64,000 nt of DNA, from positions 50,207 to 114,206 of the forward strand of contig JAGXLL010000005.1 in the NCBI GenBank assembly GCA_018334675.1, read 5' to 3'. Every line of letters starts with the position of its first letter. The first letter of the stretch is position 1. Both the position numbers and the translations under genes were made by a program. Shown one piece after another: positions 1-10,959 of the stretch. The notes beneath the pieces are model-generated. The model was not told the DNA's origin and made no database searches. It was given only the letters and a program-made list of their open reading frames with translations. The stretch is from Bacteroidales bacterium (GTDB lineage: Bacteria; Bacteroidota; Bacteroidia; Bacteroidales; UBA12077).

Positions 1-1277
1 CCGATCCACAGACGGTTCCGGCTATCGGGGAATAGAGTGTGTATGTCGTTGCTGGGGATATAAGGATGATCGCTGGTATAGCGTTTAATCGCGCCTGTTC
101 GCCGGTTAAAATGAAACAGCCCCTCATCCCAGGTACCTACCCATACGATACTGTCCTCTCCCTTGTAGACCGAAGCTACCAGGTTATCTACAAACAAGGG
201 ATTATTCTGCTTATCCGTGCGATAAAGCTTAAAATCCTTCAGGTTCTTTTGTAGTTTGATCATCCCCTGCAGGGTGGCCAGCCAAAGAACCTTGGGGCGA
301 TACTGTTTAATCTCCGTGATATTGGCATTTCTCAGCTGATCATACTGATGGATCAAATGTTCCGGCTGGGTGAAGGTTCCTTTTTCGGGATGGAAAAGGA
401 AAAGCCCGGAATTAGTGGCAACCCAGAACAACCCTTCTTCATCCACCATCATATCATTGATGGAATTTTGATCTATAGGCTGATCGCCATTGCTAACATA
501 ATAGCGTCTGAATGTCCTGGTCTCCCGGTCCAGCATATTCAAACCATTGTCGGTGCCGATCCATAGTCTCCCCTGCGAATCTTCATATATTACCTGGATC
601 AGGTTGTTGCTCAGACTCGTCTTATCAGAAGGCTTATGATGATAGCGCTTAAAAACCTCCAACTCCCGGTTAAAGTAATTCAGCCCATCCTTTGTACCGA
701 TCCACATCTTACCGGTATGATCCTTGAGCATGTCGAAATTATTGGTACCATTGTAATAGTTGAAATAATCATTAAAATGTTGATAGCTGGTAAACATCCC
801 GGTCTCGGGTTTGTAACGGGTAAGGAAATGGAGTGATTTGATCCAGATCTGGCCCTGATCATCTTGATAGAGGTTCAGGATCTGATTCTCAGGCAGTGTG
901 TTGCCTGTATCAGAGGAGAGAAACAACTGAAAACGGTCTTTCAGGGGGTCATAGCGGTTCAATCCGAAGTTGGTGGCAATCCAGATTTCTCCCGATGGGG
1001 TATGAATGATATCGTTGATGAAATTATTGGAAAGGGAATTTGTATCGGAAGGGTTGTGCTTATAGGATCTGAACTGATAACCGTCAAATCTGTTCAGGCC
1101 ATCCTGGGTACCGATCCACAAAAAACCATGTGCATCTTTGGTCATGCAGGTGATATTGGATTGAGAAAGGCCCTCATTAACGCCAAAGGAAGAGGAATGA
1201 ACCACCTGAGCATAATCCTGCACGGGTTGCATAAAGAAAAAAAGGACCGCAATTATCGTTCTAAAGACCATCTTCAT
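1..1277 (-). CDS. two-component regulator propeller sensor, N-terminal part (cut by window edge)
   Basis: The reading frame starts at an ATG at 1277 and stays open for about 425 codons to the window edge. The first residues (MKMVFRTIIAVLFFF...) form a signal peptide with a probable cut after DYA, leaving Gln at +1. It is followed by at least nine blade motifs of the type WIGTxxGLNRF, for example FLWIGTQDGLNRFDG, IWIATNFGLNRYD, RLWIGTDNGLNML and VWVGTWDEGLFHFN. Such blades form the periplasmic sensor half of Bacteroidota hybrid two-component systems and of propeller-type histidine kinases or transcription factors. The output half (Y_Y_Y, kinase, receiver or AraC) would lie left of the window, so the exact class is open. 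An ATG two codons downstream is an alternative start. Confidence 0.85.
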   Translation of the reverse strand, partial: MKMVFRTIIAVLFFFMQPVQDYAQVVHSSSFGVNEGLSQSNITCMTKDAHGFLWIGTQDGLNRFDGYQFRSYKHNPSDTNSLSNNFINDIIHTPSGEIWIATNFGLNRYDPLKDRFQLFLSSDTGNTLPENQILNLYQDDQGQIWIKSLHFLTRYKPETGMFTSYQHFNDYFNYYNGTNNFDMLKDHTGKMWIGTKDGLNYFNRELEVFKRYHHKPSDKTSLSNNLIQVIYEDSQGRLWIGTDNGLNMLDRETRTFRRYYVSNGDQPIDQNSINDMMVDEEGLFWVATNSGLFLFHPEKGTFTQPEHLIHQYDQLRNANITEIKQYRPKVLWLATLQGMIKLQKNLKDFKLYRTDKQNNPLFVDNLVASVYKGEDSIVWVGTWDEGLFHFNRRTGAIKRYTSDHPYIPSNDIHTLFPDSRNRLWI

Positions 1278-1426
1278 GATGGAGATCTGATATTTCACAA
1301 CAACCTGTTCCTCTTCAGCCCGATCTGTCGCTTACCGGCAAGCGGGTTTGTTCCCCACACATGAACGGCTGGGAATTGGGACATGAAATTTCCTGAGGTT
1401 TATCTCTAAAAGGAATGAACGAGGAT

Positions 1427-1504
1427 ATAAAGGACACTTCAAAGACTTTTCGGGATCATATTCCCTATAGGGATTAATTATCAGGCATTTGAAGTGTCCT
1501 TTAT
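1427..1504 (-). terminator. 17-bp perfect inverted repeat just after eno, probable 3' hairpin
   Basis: Arms 1427-1443 and 1488-1504 are perfect reverse complements over 17 bases (core AAAGGACACTTC). The 44-base loop holds a second perfect palindrome, TCCCTATAGGGA, at 1462-1473. The right arm begins 13 bases past the enolase stop, so the transcript would fold into a long hairpin with an inner one. The T-run after the stem is weak, so it may protect the 3' end or be a repeat element rather than a classical terminator. Confidence 0.45.
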
Positions 1505-1517
1505 TTAAGTCAATGAT

Positions 1518-2810
<1,293 letters not shown>

Positions 2811-2854
2811 TTAAGAATTTAATTTATAACCACTGATTATTAATTTGAAGACAC

Positions 2855-2885
2855 CAAAGTTATTTAATTCAGATGATATTTCAAT
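2855..2885 (-). promoter_or_regulatory. eno promoter (Bacteroidota type)
   Basis: On the minus strand there is a perfect -7 box TAACTTTG (2855-2862) with an ATTG (2882-2885) in place of the -33 TTTG, 19 bases apart. The predicted transcript would start near 2848 and give a leader of about 44 bases before the enolase ATG. The -33 box is imperfect. Confidence 0.5.
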
Positions 2886-3110
2886 GACAAGTTTCAACGG
2901 GTTTCCATTTTTATTTTCTTCTGGACGGTAAGGTGTTAAAGAAGGGCAGATGCAACAGGCAGGGTGGGATAAAAAAGAAGGTAAGCAGCTCCGGCAAAAA
3001 GATGGGGCAGGTAAGGCCGGCAATCCGTTTCAAAAGGGCGGGATACCTGGAGAAGATCAGCTATGGAATGTGCTGGGGAAAAGGTTTTGAACGAGCAAAG
3101 TAAAGAGAAA
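2886..3110. other. spacer between eno promoter and rplQ terminator
   Basis: The space from 2805 to 3177 holds the eno promoter, the rplQ terminator and this remainder. The only coding possibility I see is a plus-strand frame at 2950-3090 (46 codons, Lys/Gly/Gln rich, begins MQQAGWDKKEGK, preceded by AAGAAGGG). It has no domain I recognise and may be chance. Confidence 0.25.
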
Positions 3111-3142
3111 CAAAAAAGGGATGGTTCTTACGGCCATCCCTT
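3111..3142 (-). terminator. intrinsic terminator of the ribosomal cluster
   Basis: On the minus strand, AAGGGATGG and CCATCCCTT pair over 9 bp around a 9-base loop and run directly into TTTTT. It lies 36 bases after the rplQ stop, the expected end of the long str-S10-spc-alpha transcript. Confidence 0.85.
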
Positions 3143-3177
3143 CTGTCTGATTCGTCACTGAATCATATAATCGATTC

Positions 3178-3846
3178 CTATTCCTTCTTCTTTTTATCGT
3201 CTGAAGATTCTTCGCTGCCTTCGTCCTTTTTTTCTTCCCCGGTGGCTTCTTCGCCGCCTTCAGCTTTTTTGCTTTCAGGCTGTTCTTCAGTCTTCTCTTC
3301 CCGGGCAGCGGCCTGAGCTTGTTCTTCAGTTTGCGTATCCTGCTCCGCACTCTCTTCAGGGGCTTCACCCTGCCGGTCAGTTTCCTGGGCAGTTTCAGCA
3401 GCAGGTTTTTGAGATTTCTTCCTGCCTCCCCTTCTTCGTCTCCGCTTAGAAGAACCGGCTTGCTTGCCTTCAGCACGGGTATAAGTTTCATTATAATCGA
3501 CCAGTTCAATAAAACACATCTCGGCGTTATCACCCAGGCGGGTGCCGGTCTTCAAAATACGGGTATATCCGCCGGGGCGTTCTCCAACCTTCTCCGCTAC
3601 ATCCCGGAAAAGTTCGCTGACGGCTTCCTTGTCTTTCAGGTAGCTGAATACCGTTCTTCTTGAATGGGTGTTATCGTTCTTGGCTTTTGTGATCAATGGT
3701 TCGATATAGGTCTTCAGGGCTTTGGCCTTGGCTGTGGTGGTTGTGATGCGCTTATGCAGTATCAACGATGCAGCCATGTTGGCCATCATAGCCTTCCTAT
3801 GAGAACTGGTCCTGCTTAGATGGTTGATTTTCTTTCCGTGTCTCAT
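3178..3846 (-). CDS. rplQ: 50S ribosomal protein L17 with long charged tail
   Basis: Residues 1 to about 125 are a standard L17 ([20 protein letters not shown] start, large-subunit assembly protein near the exit tunnel). The remaining roughly 95 residues are low complexity: first a basic patch ([13 protein letters not shown]), then Glu/Lys/Ala/Gln repeats. E. coli L17 has about 127 residues, so the protein is much longer than the classical form. C-terminal extensions are usual in Bacteroidota, but the tail here is long. It is the last gene of the cluster, 4 bases after rpoA. Confidence 0.97.
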   Translation of the reverse strand: MRHGKKINHLSRTSSHRKAMMANMAASLILHKRITTTTAKAKALKTYIEPLITKAKNDNTHSRRTVFSYLKDKEAVSELFRDVAEKVGERPGGYTRILKTGTRLGDNAEMCFIELVDYNETYTRAEGKQAGSSKRRRRRGGRKKSQKPAAETAQETDRQGEAPEESAEQDTQTEEQAQAAAREEKTEEQPESKKAEGGEEATGEEKKDEGSEESSDDKKKKE

Positions 3847-3850
3847 TCGT

Positions 3851-4843
3851 TTAGTCTTTGTCTAATTTATATTTAGATACATCCATTCCGAAACTCAGAT
3901 TCATCTTATCCAGCAACTCTTCCAGTTCGGCCAGCGACTTTTTCCCGAAGTTCCTGAACTTCAGCAGGTCGTTGCGGTTATACTGGACGAGGTCGCCCAG
4001 TGTCTCGACTTCAGCTGCTTTCAAACAGTTCAGGGCCCTGACGGAGAGATCCAGGTCGGTCAGCTTGGTCTTGAGCAGCTGACGCATATGCAGGGCTTCC
4101 TCGTCGAACTCTTCCGACTCGTATTTGCCTTCGTTATCCAGGGTGATCTTCTCATCGGAGAACAACATCAGATGATAGATCAGGATCTTGGCCGCTTCTT
4201 TCAGGGCGTCCTTGGGATGGATGGACCCGTCGGTCTGTATATCGAAAATCAGCTTTTCGTAGTCGGTCTTTTGTTCTACCCGGTAATTATCGATGGAATA
4301 CTTCACATTCTTGATGGGGGTGAAGATCGAATCGATGGCGATGAGTCCGATCTCATCGTCTTCCGACTTGTTCTCCTCGCCCTGCACATATCCACGCCCC
4401 TTGTTGATATGTACTTCCATCTGAAGCTTCACATCGGGTTCCATGGTACAGATCAGCAGGTCGGGATTGAGCACCTCAAAGTTGCTCAAAAACTGGTTCA
4501 GGTCACCCGCCTTGAATTCATTCTTACCGGAGATGGTCACGTTGACCTTTTCGCTGGTTGCATCTTCGATTACTTTCTTAAACCGGATCTGTTTCAGGTT
4601 CAGAATGATCTCATTTACATCCTCTATCACACCAGTAATGGTGGAAAACTCATGCTCTACCCCTTCGATCTTGATCTTGGTAATCGCGAATCCTTCCAGG
4701 GATGAAAGCAAGACCCTTCTCAGGGCGTTGCCAACAGTAATCCCATAACCTGGTTCCAGGGGACGAAACTCGAAAGAACCCTGAGTATCGTCGGATTCTA
4801 TCATGATTACCTTTTCGGGCTTTTGAAATTCCAGTAAAGCCAT
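3851..4843 (-). CDS. rpoA: DNA-directed RNA polymerase subunit alpha
   Basis: The 330-residue protein has the alpha N-terminal assembly domain ([20 protein letters not shown] near residue 33) and a C-terminal helix-hairpin-helix domain ([20 protein letters not shown]) that contacts UP elements and activators. Length is normal. It sits between rpsD and rplQ, the classical alpha operon order. Confidence 0.98.
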   Translation of the reverse strand: MALLEFQKPEKVIMIESDDTQGSFEFRPLEPGYGITVGNALRRVLLSSLEGFAITKIKIEGVEHEFSTITGVIEDVNEIILNLKQIRFKKVIEDATSEKVNVTISGKNEFKAGDLNQFLSNFEVLNPDLLICTMEPDVKLQMEVHINKGRGYVQGEENKSEDDEIGLIAIDSIFTPIKNVKYSIDNYRVEQKTDYEKLIFDIQTDGSIHPKDALKEAAKILIYHLMLFSDEKITLDNEGKYESEEFDEEALHMRQLLKTKLTDLDLSVRALNCLKAAEVETLGDLVQYNRNDLLKFRNFGKKSLAELEELLDKMNLSFGMDVSKYKLDKD

Positions 4844-4860
4844 AAATATAGTCGTTAATA

Positions 4861-5469
4861 TTATTTGGAATACAATTCAACAATCAACTGCTCTTTGATC
4901 CGCTCGGGGATCTCTTCCCGGGTGGGGTTGTGGACGAACTTGCCGGCCATTTGGCCTGCGTCCCACTCCAGCCAGGAGTATTTGGAGGCATCGCTGGAGG
5001 CCAGTGAATCGGTTATGACTTCCAGAGACCTGGAACGTTCACGAACAGATATGATGTCACCGGGTTTCACGCTAAAGGAAGGTACGTTGACCACTTTTCC
5101 GTTGACCATGATGTGCCGGTGCGTCACCAGCTGCCGGGCACCTCTTCTGGTGGGAGCAACGCCCAGGCGGAAGACCACATTATCCAGGCGCGATTCCAGC
5201 AAAACAAGCAGGTTTTCGCCTGTAATGCCTTTCTTTTGGGATGCTTTCATAAAAGTATTATAGAATTGGCGCTCCAGCAGGCCATAAGTATACTTGGCCT
5301 TCTGTTTTTCCAACAGCTGCATGCCGTATTCTGAAAGCTTTCTGCGTTTCTTAGTGCCACCATGCTGTCCGGGCGGGTAATTCTTCTTGTCAAAAAACTT
5401 ATCCGGCCCGAAAATTGGCGCACCCACTTTTCTGGCTACCTTTGACTTTGGTCCTCTATATCTTGCCAT
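4861..5469 (-). CDS. rpsD: 30S ribosomal protein S4
   Basis: The 202-residue primary 16S rRNA-binding protein starts [14 protein letters not shown] and carries the S4 RNA-binding fold ([20 protein letters not shown], near residue 95). There is no cysteine in the N-terminal region, so this is the zinc-free form. It lies 17 bases upstream of rpoA. Confidence 0.98.
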   Translation of the reverse strand: MARYRGPKSKVARKVGAPIFGPDKFFDKKNYPPGQHGGTKKRRKLSEYGMQLLEKQKAKYTYGLLERQFYNTFMKASQKKGITGENLLVLLESRLDNVVFRLGVAPTRRGARQLVTHRHIMVNGKVVNVPSFSVKPGDIISVRERSRSLEVITDSLASSDASKYSWLEWDAGQMAGKFVHNPTREEIPERIKEQLIVELYSK

Positions 5470-5499
5470 ATCTGATCTTGATTTTTTCCTTAAATATGA

Positions 5500-5889
5500 T
5501 TAAACTCTTCTTCTTTTAGGTGGACGGCACCCGTTGTGGGGCAATGGCGTAACATCGATAATCTCGTTGACTTCAATGCCGTTGTTGTTGATGGTTCGGA
5601 TGGCGGACTCTCTGCCGGCTCCGGGGCCCTTGACATATACTTTGGCCTTACGCATCCCAAGGTCATAGGCAATCTTGGCACAATCCTGCGCGGCCACCTG
5701 CGCTGCGTAGGGGGTATTTTTCTTCGATCCCTTGAATCCCATCTTACCCGATGAGGCCCAGGATATCACCTGCCCTGTACTGTTGGTCAGGGTGATGATG
5801 ATGTTATTGAACGAGGCATGTATGTGGGCCTGTCCGGTCGGTTCAACCGTTACCTTCTTCTTCCTGGTGGTTTTACTTCTTTTCGCCAT
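5500..5889 (-). CDS. rpsK: 30S ribosomal protein S11
   Basis: The 129-residue platform protein shows the typical [15 protein letters not shown] and [19 protein letters not shown]-terminus. An Arg/Lys-rich N-terminal extension precedes the fold. It is placed between rpsM and rpsD as in the alpha operon. Confidence 0.98.
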   Translation of the reverse strand: MAKRSKTTRKKKVTVEPTGQAHIHASFNNIIITLTNSTGQVISWASSGKMGFKGSKKNTPYAAQVAAQDCAKIAYDLGMRKAKVYVKGPGAGRESAIRTINNNGIEVNEIIDVTPLPHNGCRPPKRRRV

Positions 5890-5899
5890 AATCGATTAA

Positions 5900-6277
5900 T
5901 TATTTAACAGCTTTCTTCTTGTTTGCAACAGTTTTCTTCCTGCCTTTACGTGTGCGGGCATTATTACGGGTGGACTGTCCCCGCACGGGCATACCGGAAC
6001 GGTGACGGATCCCTCGATAGCATCCGATGTCCATCAGTCGCTTGATGTTCATCTGTACTTCAGAACGCAGAGAACCTTCTACTTTATATTTCTCATTAAG
6101 AATGGTTCTGAGGGTAGCAATCTGGTCATCATTCCAGTCCTGTACCTTTATATTCTTGTCGACGCCCGCCTCTTCCATAATCTTGGAAGCGGTGCTCTTA
6201 CCTATCCCATAGATGTAGGTCAGGGCAATAACGCCCCGCTTATTCCTTGGTAAATCAACTCCAACTATTCTTGCCAT
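5900..6277 (-). CDS. rpsM: 30S ribosomal protein S13
   Basis: The 125-residue head protein starts [19 protein letters not shown] and contains [10 protein letters not shown] and the conserved [19 protein letters not shown] near the C-terminus, which contacts tRNA in the P site. It follows rpmJ. Confidence 0.98.
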   Translation of the reverse strand: MARIVGVDLPRNKRGVIALTYIYGIGKSTASKIMEEAGVDKNIKVQDWNDDQIATLRTILNEKYKVEGSLRSEVQMNIKRLMDIGCYRGIRHRSGMPVRGQSTRNNARTRKGRKKTVANKKKAVK

Positions 6278-6310
6278 AGGTTTAAAAATTAGGATGCAAA
6301 ATTAACAATA

Positions 6311-6427
6311 TTATCCTTGTCGCTGTTTGAACTTAGGATTTTTTTTGTTGATCACGTACAAACGTCCCTTACGACGGACGATTTTACAGTCGCTGCTTCG
6401 CTTCTTTAAAGATGCTTTTACTTTCAT
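6311..6427 (-). CDS. rpmJ: 50S ribosomal protein L36, zinc-free form
   Basis: This short gene of 38 codons reads [20 protein letters not shown] and ends NPKFKQRQG. The zinc ribbon of classical L36 (three Cys and one His) is degenerate: Cys remains only at position 14, with Ser at 11, Asn at 27 and no His near 32. It is a C-minus L36 that keeps one relic cysteine. It lies between infA and rpsM, the conserved place. Confidence 0.95.
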   Translation of the reverse strand: MKVKASLKKRSSDCKIVRRKGRLYVINKKNPKFKQRQG

Positions 6428-6441
6428 TATTCCCGAATTTT

Positions 6442-6660
6442 TTATTTGTATCTGTATGTAATTCTGCCTCTGGATAGATCATAGGGTGACATCTCGACCT
6501 TCACCTTGTCGCCGGGCAGGATCTTAATATAATGCATCCTCATCTTACCGGAGATATGGGCCGTGATGATGTGGCCGTTTTCCAGTTCCACCCGGAACAT
6601 GGCATTGGACAATGCTTCTACAATGGTACCGTCTTGTTCAATCGATGGTTGTTTAGCCAT
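6442..6660 (-). CDS. infA: translation initiation factor IF-1
   Basis: The 72-residue S1-like OB-fold protein starts [20 protein letters not shown] and contains [20 protein letters not shown]. Full length matches the family. It blocks the ribosomal A site during initiation. It lies between map and rpmJ. Confidence 0.98.
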   Translation of the reverse strand: MAKQPSIEQDGTIVEALSNAMFRVELENGHIITAHISGKMRMHYIKILPGDKVKVEMSPYDLSRGRITYRYK

Positions 6661-6678
6661 ATTACCTAATCCATTTAT

Positions 6679-7449
6679 TTACGTTGATGATTGCTCAATA
6701 TAATCGAATGTTGAGAGGATGTCGGCTTCTCCGTTTCGAATGGCCAGGGCCAGTTCGAAGTGGGCGGATGGTTTGCCATCCATCGTGCGGATGGTCCATC
6801 CGTCGCGGTCCTGCTTGATGCTCCTGGAACCCATATTGATCATGGGTTCGATACAGATGACCAGCCCTTCCTTGAGCTGAGGCCCTTTCCCCCTTTTTCC
6901 GTAATTGGGTATTTCGGGCGATTCATGCATATTGGAACCCAGCCCGTGGCCTACCATTTCTCTAACCACGGAGAATCCTGCACGCTCAGCATGGTCTTGT
7001 ACGGCCCAGCTGATGTCGCCCACCCGGTTACCGGCCATGGCCTGGTCAATCCCTTTAAAGAGCGATTCTCTGGTAGCTTCCAGCAGGCTGCTCACCTGTT
7101 CATCGACCTCGCCTACGGTAAAAGTATAGGCCGAATCGCCGTAAAAACCATCCTTTATGGTACCGACATCGATGGAGATGATATCTCCCTCGCGCAGCTG
7201 ATAATCGGATGGGATGCCGTGGACAACCGCATCGTTCACCGAGGTGCAGATGGAGTTGGGAAAACCTCCGTATCCAAGGAACCCGGGTTCGGCCCCATGG
7301 TCCCGGATGAATTCATCCGCCCGACGATCCAATTGCAGGGTGGTGACACCCGGTCTTATCATCCTTCCCAGCTCAGCCAGTGTTTTGGAAACAATCTGGT
7401 TGTTCTCGCGGAGGTGCTCTATTTCTTCTGCACGCTTCAGCTTCAACAT
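6679..7449 (-). CDS. map: type I methionine aminopeptidase
   Basis: The 256-residue enzyme removes the initiator methionine from nascent proteins. The five metal ligands fall in recognisable contexts: two Asp in SIDVGTIKDGFYGDSAY, His in VGHGLGSNMHESPEIPNYG, Glu in VICIEPMINMG and Glu in SAHFELALAI. Its place directly after secY is common in this gene cluster. No N-terminal zinc finger extension is present. Confidence 0.97.
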   Translation of the reverse strand: MLKLKRAEEIEHLRENNQIVSKTLAELGRMIRPGVTTLQLDRRADEFIRDHGAEPGFLGYGGFPNSICTSVNDAVVHGIPSDYQLREGDIISIDVGTIKDGFYGDSAYTFTVGEVDEQVSSLLEATRESLFKGIDQAMAGNRVGDISWAVQDHAERAGFSVVREMVGHGLGSNMHESPEIPNYGKRGKGPQLKEGLVICIEPMINMGSRSIKQDRDGWTIRTMDGKPSAHFELALAIRNGEADILSTFDYIEQSST

Positions 7450-7468
7450 TCAAAGAACCTTTACTATT

Positions 7469-8812
7469 TTATATTACAGATGCGCCGCCTGTTCGGCCTT
7501 TGATACGTCCGGTTTTCATGAGCCCGTCATAATGGCGCATCAACAGATGACTTTCAATTTGCTGCAGGGTATCCAGAACCACACCTACCAGAATTAACAA
7601 CGAAGTACCCCCGTAAAATTGTGCCCATTGGTTGCTGATACCTGCGATCATAGCAAAAGAAGGCATAATGGCAATCAGCGCCAGGAATATGGAACCGGGC
7701 AATGTGATCCTCGACATGATGCGGTCGAGGAATTCCACGGTTTTACGTCCGGGTTTGACACCGGGAATAAATCCCCCGTTCTTCTTCATATCTTCAGCCA
7801 TCTGAGAGGGATTAATGGTGATGGCCGTATAGAAGTAGGTGAAAAGGATCACCATCGTGGCAAATGTAAAGTTGTACCAGAACCCGGTTAGGTTGGAAAA
7901 TGCAGCTGCGAAGCCGGTAAGGGCATCCGATTCGGCAAAGCCGGCAATGGTGATGGGAACGAACATCAATGCCTGGGCAAAGATGATGGGCATCACACCG
8001 GCTGAGTTGACCTTCAGGGGTATATACTGGCGTACTCCGCCGTATTGTTTATTGCCCACAATGCGTTTGGCATATTGCACCGGTATCTTTCGCGTACCCT
8101 GTACCAGGAGTATCACCCCCATAAATACGAAGAACAGGATGATCATCTCGACCAAAAAGGCCACAAGCCCTCCTCCGGTCTCTTCCAGGCGTGATGCAAA
8201 TTCCGCAAAGAGTGAATAGGGCAGACGGGCAATAATGCCCACCATGATGATCAATGAGATACCATTACCAATGCCCCTGTCGGTGATGCGCTCACCCAGC
8301 CACATGATGAACATGGAACCGGCGGTGAGGATGATCACTGAGGAGACATAGAAAAAGGTGCTGCTTCCCAGCACGAAAGCTGTTTCGGGAAGCTGTACCT
8401 GCAGATTCTTCAGATATCCGGGTGCCTGAACGAGCAAAATGGCTACAGTCAGATAGCGGGTGATCTGGTTGATCTTTCTCCGCCCGCTTTCTCCTTCACG
8501 CTGAAGCCGCTGGAAATAGGGCACCGCAATACCCAGCAACTGCACCACGATGGATGCCGAGATGTAAGGCATGATCCCCAGGGCAAAGATGGAGGCGTTG
8601 GCAAATGCTCCTCCTGAGAACATATTCAGCAGGCCGAGCACCCCTCCGGATGTTTGCTGCTGCAGGGCCTCCAGCTGTCCGGGGTCCACACCGGGCAGCA
8701 CGACAAAACTTCCCAGACGGTAAATAAGAAGTATCCCCAGCGTAAAGAGGATACGTTGCCTGAGGTCTTCAATTTTCCAAATATTCTTGATGGTATCTAT
8801 TAATCCCCTCAT
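7469..8812 (-). CDS. secY: preprotein translocase subunit SecY
   Basis: The 447-residue inner membrane protein forms the Sec channel with SecE and SecG. About ten hydrophobic segments are visible, starting with ILFTLGILLIYRLGSFVVLPG. Motifs GERITDRGIGNGISLIIMVG and IPVQYAKRIVG are family hallmarks. It lies between rplO and map with a 7-base gap to rplO. Confidence 0.98.
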   Translation of the reverse strand: MRGLIDTIKNIWKIEDLRQRILFTLGILLIYRLGSFVVLPGVDPGQLEALQQQTSGGVLGLLNMFSGGAFANASIFALGIMPYISASIVVQLLGIAVPYFQRLQREGESGRRKINQITRYLTVAILLVQAPGYLKNLQVQLPETAFVLGSSTFFYVSSVIILTAGSMFIMWLGERITDRGIGNGISLIIMVGIIARLPYSLFAEFASRLEETGGGLVAFLVEMIILFFVFMGVILLVQGTRKIPVQYAKRIVGNKQYGGVRQYIPLKVNSAGVMPIIFAQALMFVPITIAGFAESDALTGFAAAFSNLTGFWYNFTFATMVILFTYFYTAITINPSQMAEDMKKNGGFIPGVKPGRKTVEFLDRIMSRITLPGSIFLALIAIMPSFAMIAGISNQWAQFYGGTSLLILVGVVLDTLQQIESHLLMRHYDGLMKTGRIKGRTGGASVI

Positions 8813-8819
8813 TATAAGC

Positions 8820-9266
8820 TTATAATTTTACTGCGGTTCCTTGAACAGATTCGATTGCCTTTTGGGCGGACTGGGAGAAAGCGTGGGCCTGAACTTCAAG
8901 CTTGGTGTTCAGTTCGCCCTTACCCAGGATCTTAACCAGGCTGCCCTTCTTAGCCAGGCCATGTTTATAGATGGTATCCAGGTCCACTTTTTCCAGGCCT
9001 TGCTGTTTGGCAAGTCTTTCAAGGGTATCCAGATTAACGATTTTATAATCTTTGCGGTTAATATTGGTGAATCCCACCTTGGGTACCCGGCGATGCAGGG
9101 GCATCTGGCCACCTTCAAAGCCCAGTTGCTTGACGTATCCGCTGCGGGACTGAGCGCCTTTGTTACCACGGGTGGAGGTACCGCCTTTACCGGAACCCTG
9201 ACCACGACCCTTGCGGGTTTTGGTTCGTATCGAATGGGGTGCGGGTTTTAATCTACTTAAATCCAT
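8820..9266 (-). CDS. rplO: 50S ribosomal protein L15
   Basis: The 148-residue protein has the Gly/Arg-rich N-terminal arm (RTKTRKGRGQGSGKGGTSTR) and the globular C-terminal half (LVKILGKGELNTKLEVQAHA). It takes part in late large-subunit assembly. It lies between rpmD and secY as in the spc operon. Confidence 0.98.
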   Translation of the reverse strand: MDLSRLKPAPHSIRTKTRKGRGQGSGKGGTSTRGNKGAQSRSGYVKQLGFEGGQMPLHRRVPKVGFTNINRKDYKIVNLDTLERLAKQQGLEKVDLDTIYKHGLAKKGSLVKILGKGELNTKLEVQAHAFSQSAQKAIESVQGTAVKL

Positions 9267-9281
9267 ATCTTACAGTACGTT

Positions 9282-9464
9282 TTATGAAATTTCCTCAACC
9301 TTTAACAAGTGATCCACTTTCTTGATCATCCCTTTGATCTGGGGGGTATCATCCACTTCCACAGGATTGTTCATGCGCTTGACACCCAGGGCCTCCAGGG
9401 TTCTCTTCTGTCGTTTGGTGCTGCCAATCTTGCTTCGTATCTGTGTAATTTTCAATTTGGCCAT
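9282..9464 (-). CDS. rpmD: 50S ribosomal protein L30
   Basis: The 60-residue protein reads MAKLKITQIRSKIGSTKRQK and matches L30 in length and pattern (RTLEALGVKRMNNPVEV). The frame is open further upstream, but the L30 start is the ATG at 9464, 16 bases after the rpsE stop. It is followed by rplO. Confidence 0.96.
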   Translation of the reverse strand: MAKLKITQIRSKIGSTKRQKRTLEALGVKRMNNPVEVDDTPQIKGMIKKVDHLLKVEEIS

Positions 9465-9480
9465 GGTCGTGTTATTTATA

Positions 9481-10002
9481 CTATCCATTAAATACTTTTT
9501 CCAGAGACACATTGCGTTGTTCGGCGATGGTATAGGCATCGCGGGTATCCAGGAGTGCGTTGATGGTGGCTTTGACCTGGTTGTGGGGGTTACTGGAACC
9601 CTTGGATTTTCCAAGCACATCTCTGATGCCTACACTCTCCAGGACAATACGCATGGCACCTCCGGCCTTCACTCCGGTACCACCGGCGGCGGGTTTCATA
9701 AAAATCTGCGCTCCGGAGTACTTATATTCGATCTCATGGGGAATGGTTCCATTGAGGATGGGCACCTTCACCAGGTTCTTCTTGGCGGCCTCCACACCTT
9801 TGGCGATGGCCGTGGTCACCTCTTTGGCTTTGCCCAGGCCATAGCCTACGATACCATTCTCATTGCCCACAACAACCAGGGCGGTAAAACCAAACTGACG
9901 TCCTCCTTTGGTGACTTTGGTGACCCGTTTGATGGCCACCAGCCGGTCCTTTAATTCCAGATCACTGGTTTTGACTTTCTTAATGCTTGTATCTTTCGGC
10001 AT
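9481..10002 (-). CDS. rpsE: 30S ribosomal protein S5
   Basis: The 173-residue protein has the S5 double-stranded RNA-binding domain ([20 protein letters not shown]) and the C-terminal fold ([20 protein letters not shown]). It affects decoding fidelity. Located between rplR and rpmD. Confidence 0.98.
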   Translation of the reverse strand: MPKDTSIKKVKTSDLELKDRLVAIKRVTKVTKGGRQFGFTALVVVGNENGIVGYGLGKAKEVTTAIAKGVEAAKKNLVKVPILNGTIPHEIEYKYSGAQIFMKPAAGGTGVKAGGAMRIVLESVGIRDVLGKSKGSSNPHNQVKATINALLDTRDAYTIAEQRNVSLEKVFNG

Positions 10003-10008
10003 AGTTCT

Positions 10009-10371
10009 TTATAATTTAAGTCCTTCCTTTCTTGCTGCTTCGGCTAATTTTCTGACCCGACCGTGGTAACGGTAACCGTTGCGGTCGAAGACAACGCTCT
10101 TGATGCCTTTTTCCAGGGAACGCTGGGCGGCATATTTGCCAACCATCCCGGCCTGGTCTGTCTTGTTGACCTGGGCAGCTTGTTCGGCCACCTCCTTATT
10201 GCGCGTGGAATAGGCCATCAGGGTCTTACCCTGCTCATCGTCGATCAGTTGTACGTAAATGTGTTTGTTGCTGCGAAAAACCGTCATCCTGGGCCGCTCG
10301 GCTGTACCGCTGATCGTTTTTCTGACTCGCTTTTTTATTCTGAACCTTCGATCTTTCTTTGTTAAGGCCAT
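10009..10371 (-). CDS. rplR: 50S ribosomal protein L18
   Basis: The 120-residue 5S rRNA-binding protein starts with a basic N-terminus ([18 protein letters not shown]) and contains [20 protein letters not shown] and the C-terminal [20 protein letters not shown]. It lies 6 bases after rpsE in the spc order. Confidence 0.98.
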   Translation of the reverse strand: MALTKKDRRFRIKKRVRKTISGTAERPRMTVFRSNKHIYVQLIDDEQGKTLMAYSTRNKEVAEQAAQVNKTDQAGMVGKYAAQRSLEKGIKSVVFDRNGYRYHGRVRKLAEAARKEGLKL

Positions 10372-10391
10372 GACTTCAATTTTTAAGTAGT

Positions 10392-10946
10392 TTATACATT
10401 TCCAGCTTTACCGGCTTTACGACGGATCCACTCATCCACATAGCGGATGCCCTTGCCCTTATAGGGTTCCGGTGGCCTGAGGCCGCGGATCTTAGCGGCG
10501 ACTTCACCGAGCAGTTCCTTATCATGGCTGGTTAAGGTCACTTTCGGATTGCTGCGTCGCTCGGTTTTGGACTCGAGTTGGATCTCCTGGGGCACCTCGA
10601 AGTGGATGTCGTGGGAGAAACCCACACTCATCTCCAGGATCTGGCCTTTGGCTTCAGCCCGGTAGCCGACTCCGTTGAACTCCAGCTGTATGCTGAATCC
10701 ATTGGAGACACCTTCCACCATGTTATTGATGATGGCCCTCGATAACCCGTGCAGCGCCTTGACCTTCTTGACGTTGCTTGAGCGGGTCAAAACCACTTCC
10801 TGCTCCTTCACCTCAACCTGAATGGCCGGATCAATCACCCGGGAGATCTCTCCCTTGGGTCCTTTTACATGAACCTCATTGTTATCGTCAACCGAGATGT
10901 TGACACCTGAGGGTATTTCAATGGGTTGTGTACCTATGCGTGACAT
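10392..10946 (-). CDS. rplF: 50S ribosomal protein L6
   Basis: The 184-residue protein consists of two related domains and starts [17 protein letters not shown]. The C-terminal signature ending in [19 protein letters not shown] is present. It sits near the factor-binding site. Neighbours are rpsH and rplR. Confidence 0.98.
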   Translation of the reverse strand: MSRIGTQPIEIPSGVNISVDDNNEVHVKGPKGEISRVIDPAIQVEVKEQEVVLTRSSNVKKVKALHGLSRAIINNMVEGVSNGFSIQLEFNGVGYRAEAKGQILEMSVGFSHDIHFEVPQEIQLESKTERRSNPKVTLTSHDKELLGEVAAKIRGLRPPEPYKGKGIRYVDEWIRRKAGKAGNV

Positions 10947-10959
10947 GTATCTTCTTTTT

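Noticed and set aside
2811..3023. 70-codon minus-strand frame before eno
   Set aside because: It covers the eno promoter and has no recognisable features.
3057..3533. 158-codon minus-strand Arg/Lys-rich frame
   Set aside because: Out-of-frame reading of the repetitive rplQ tail.
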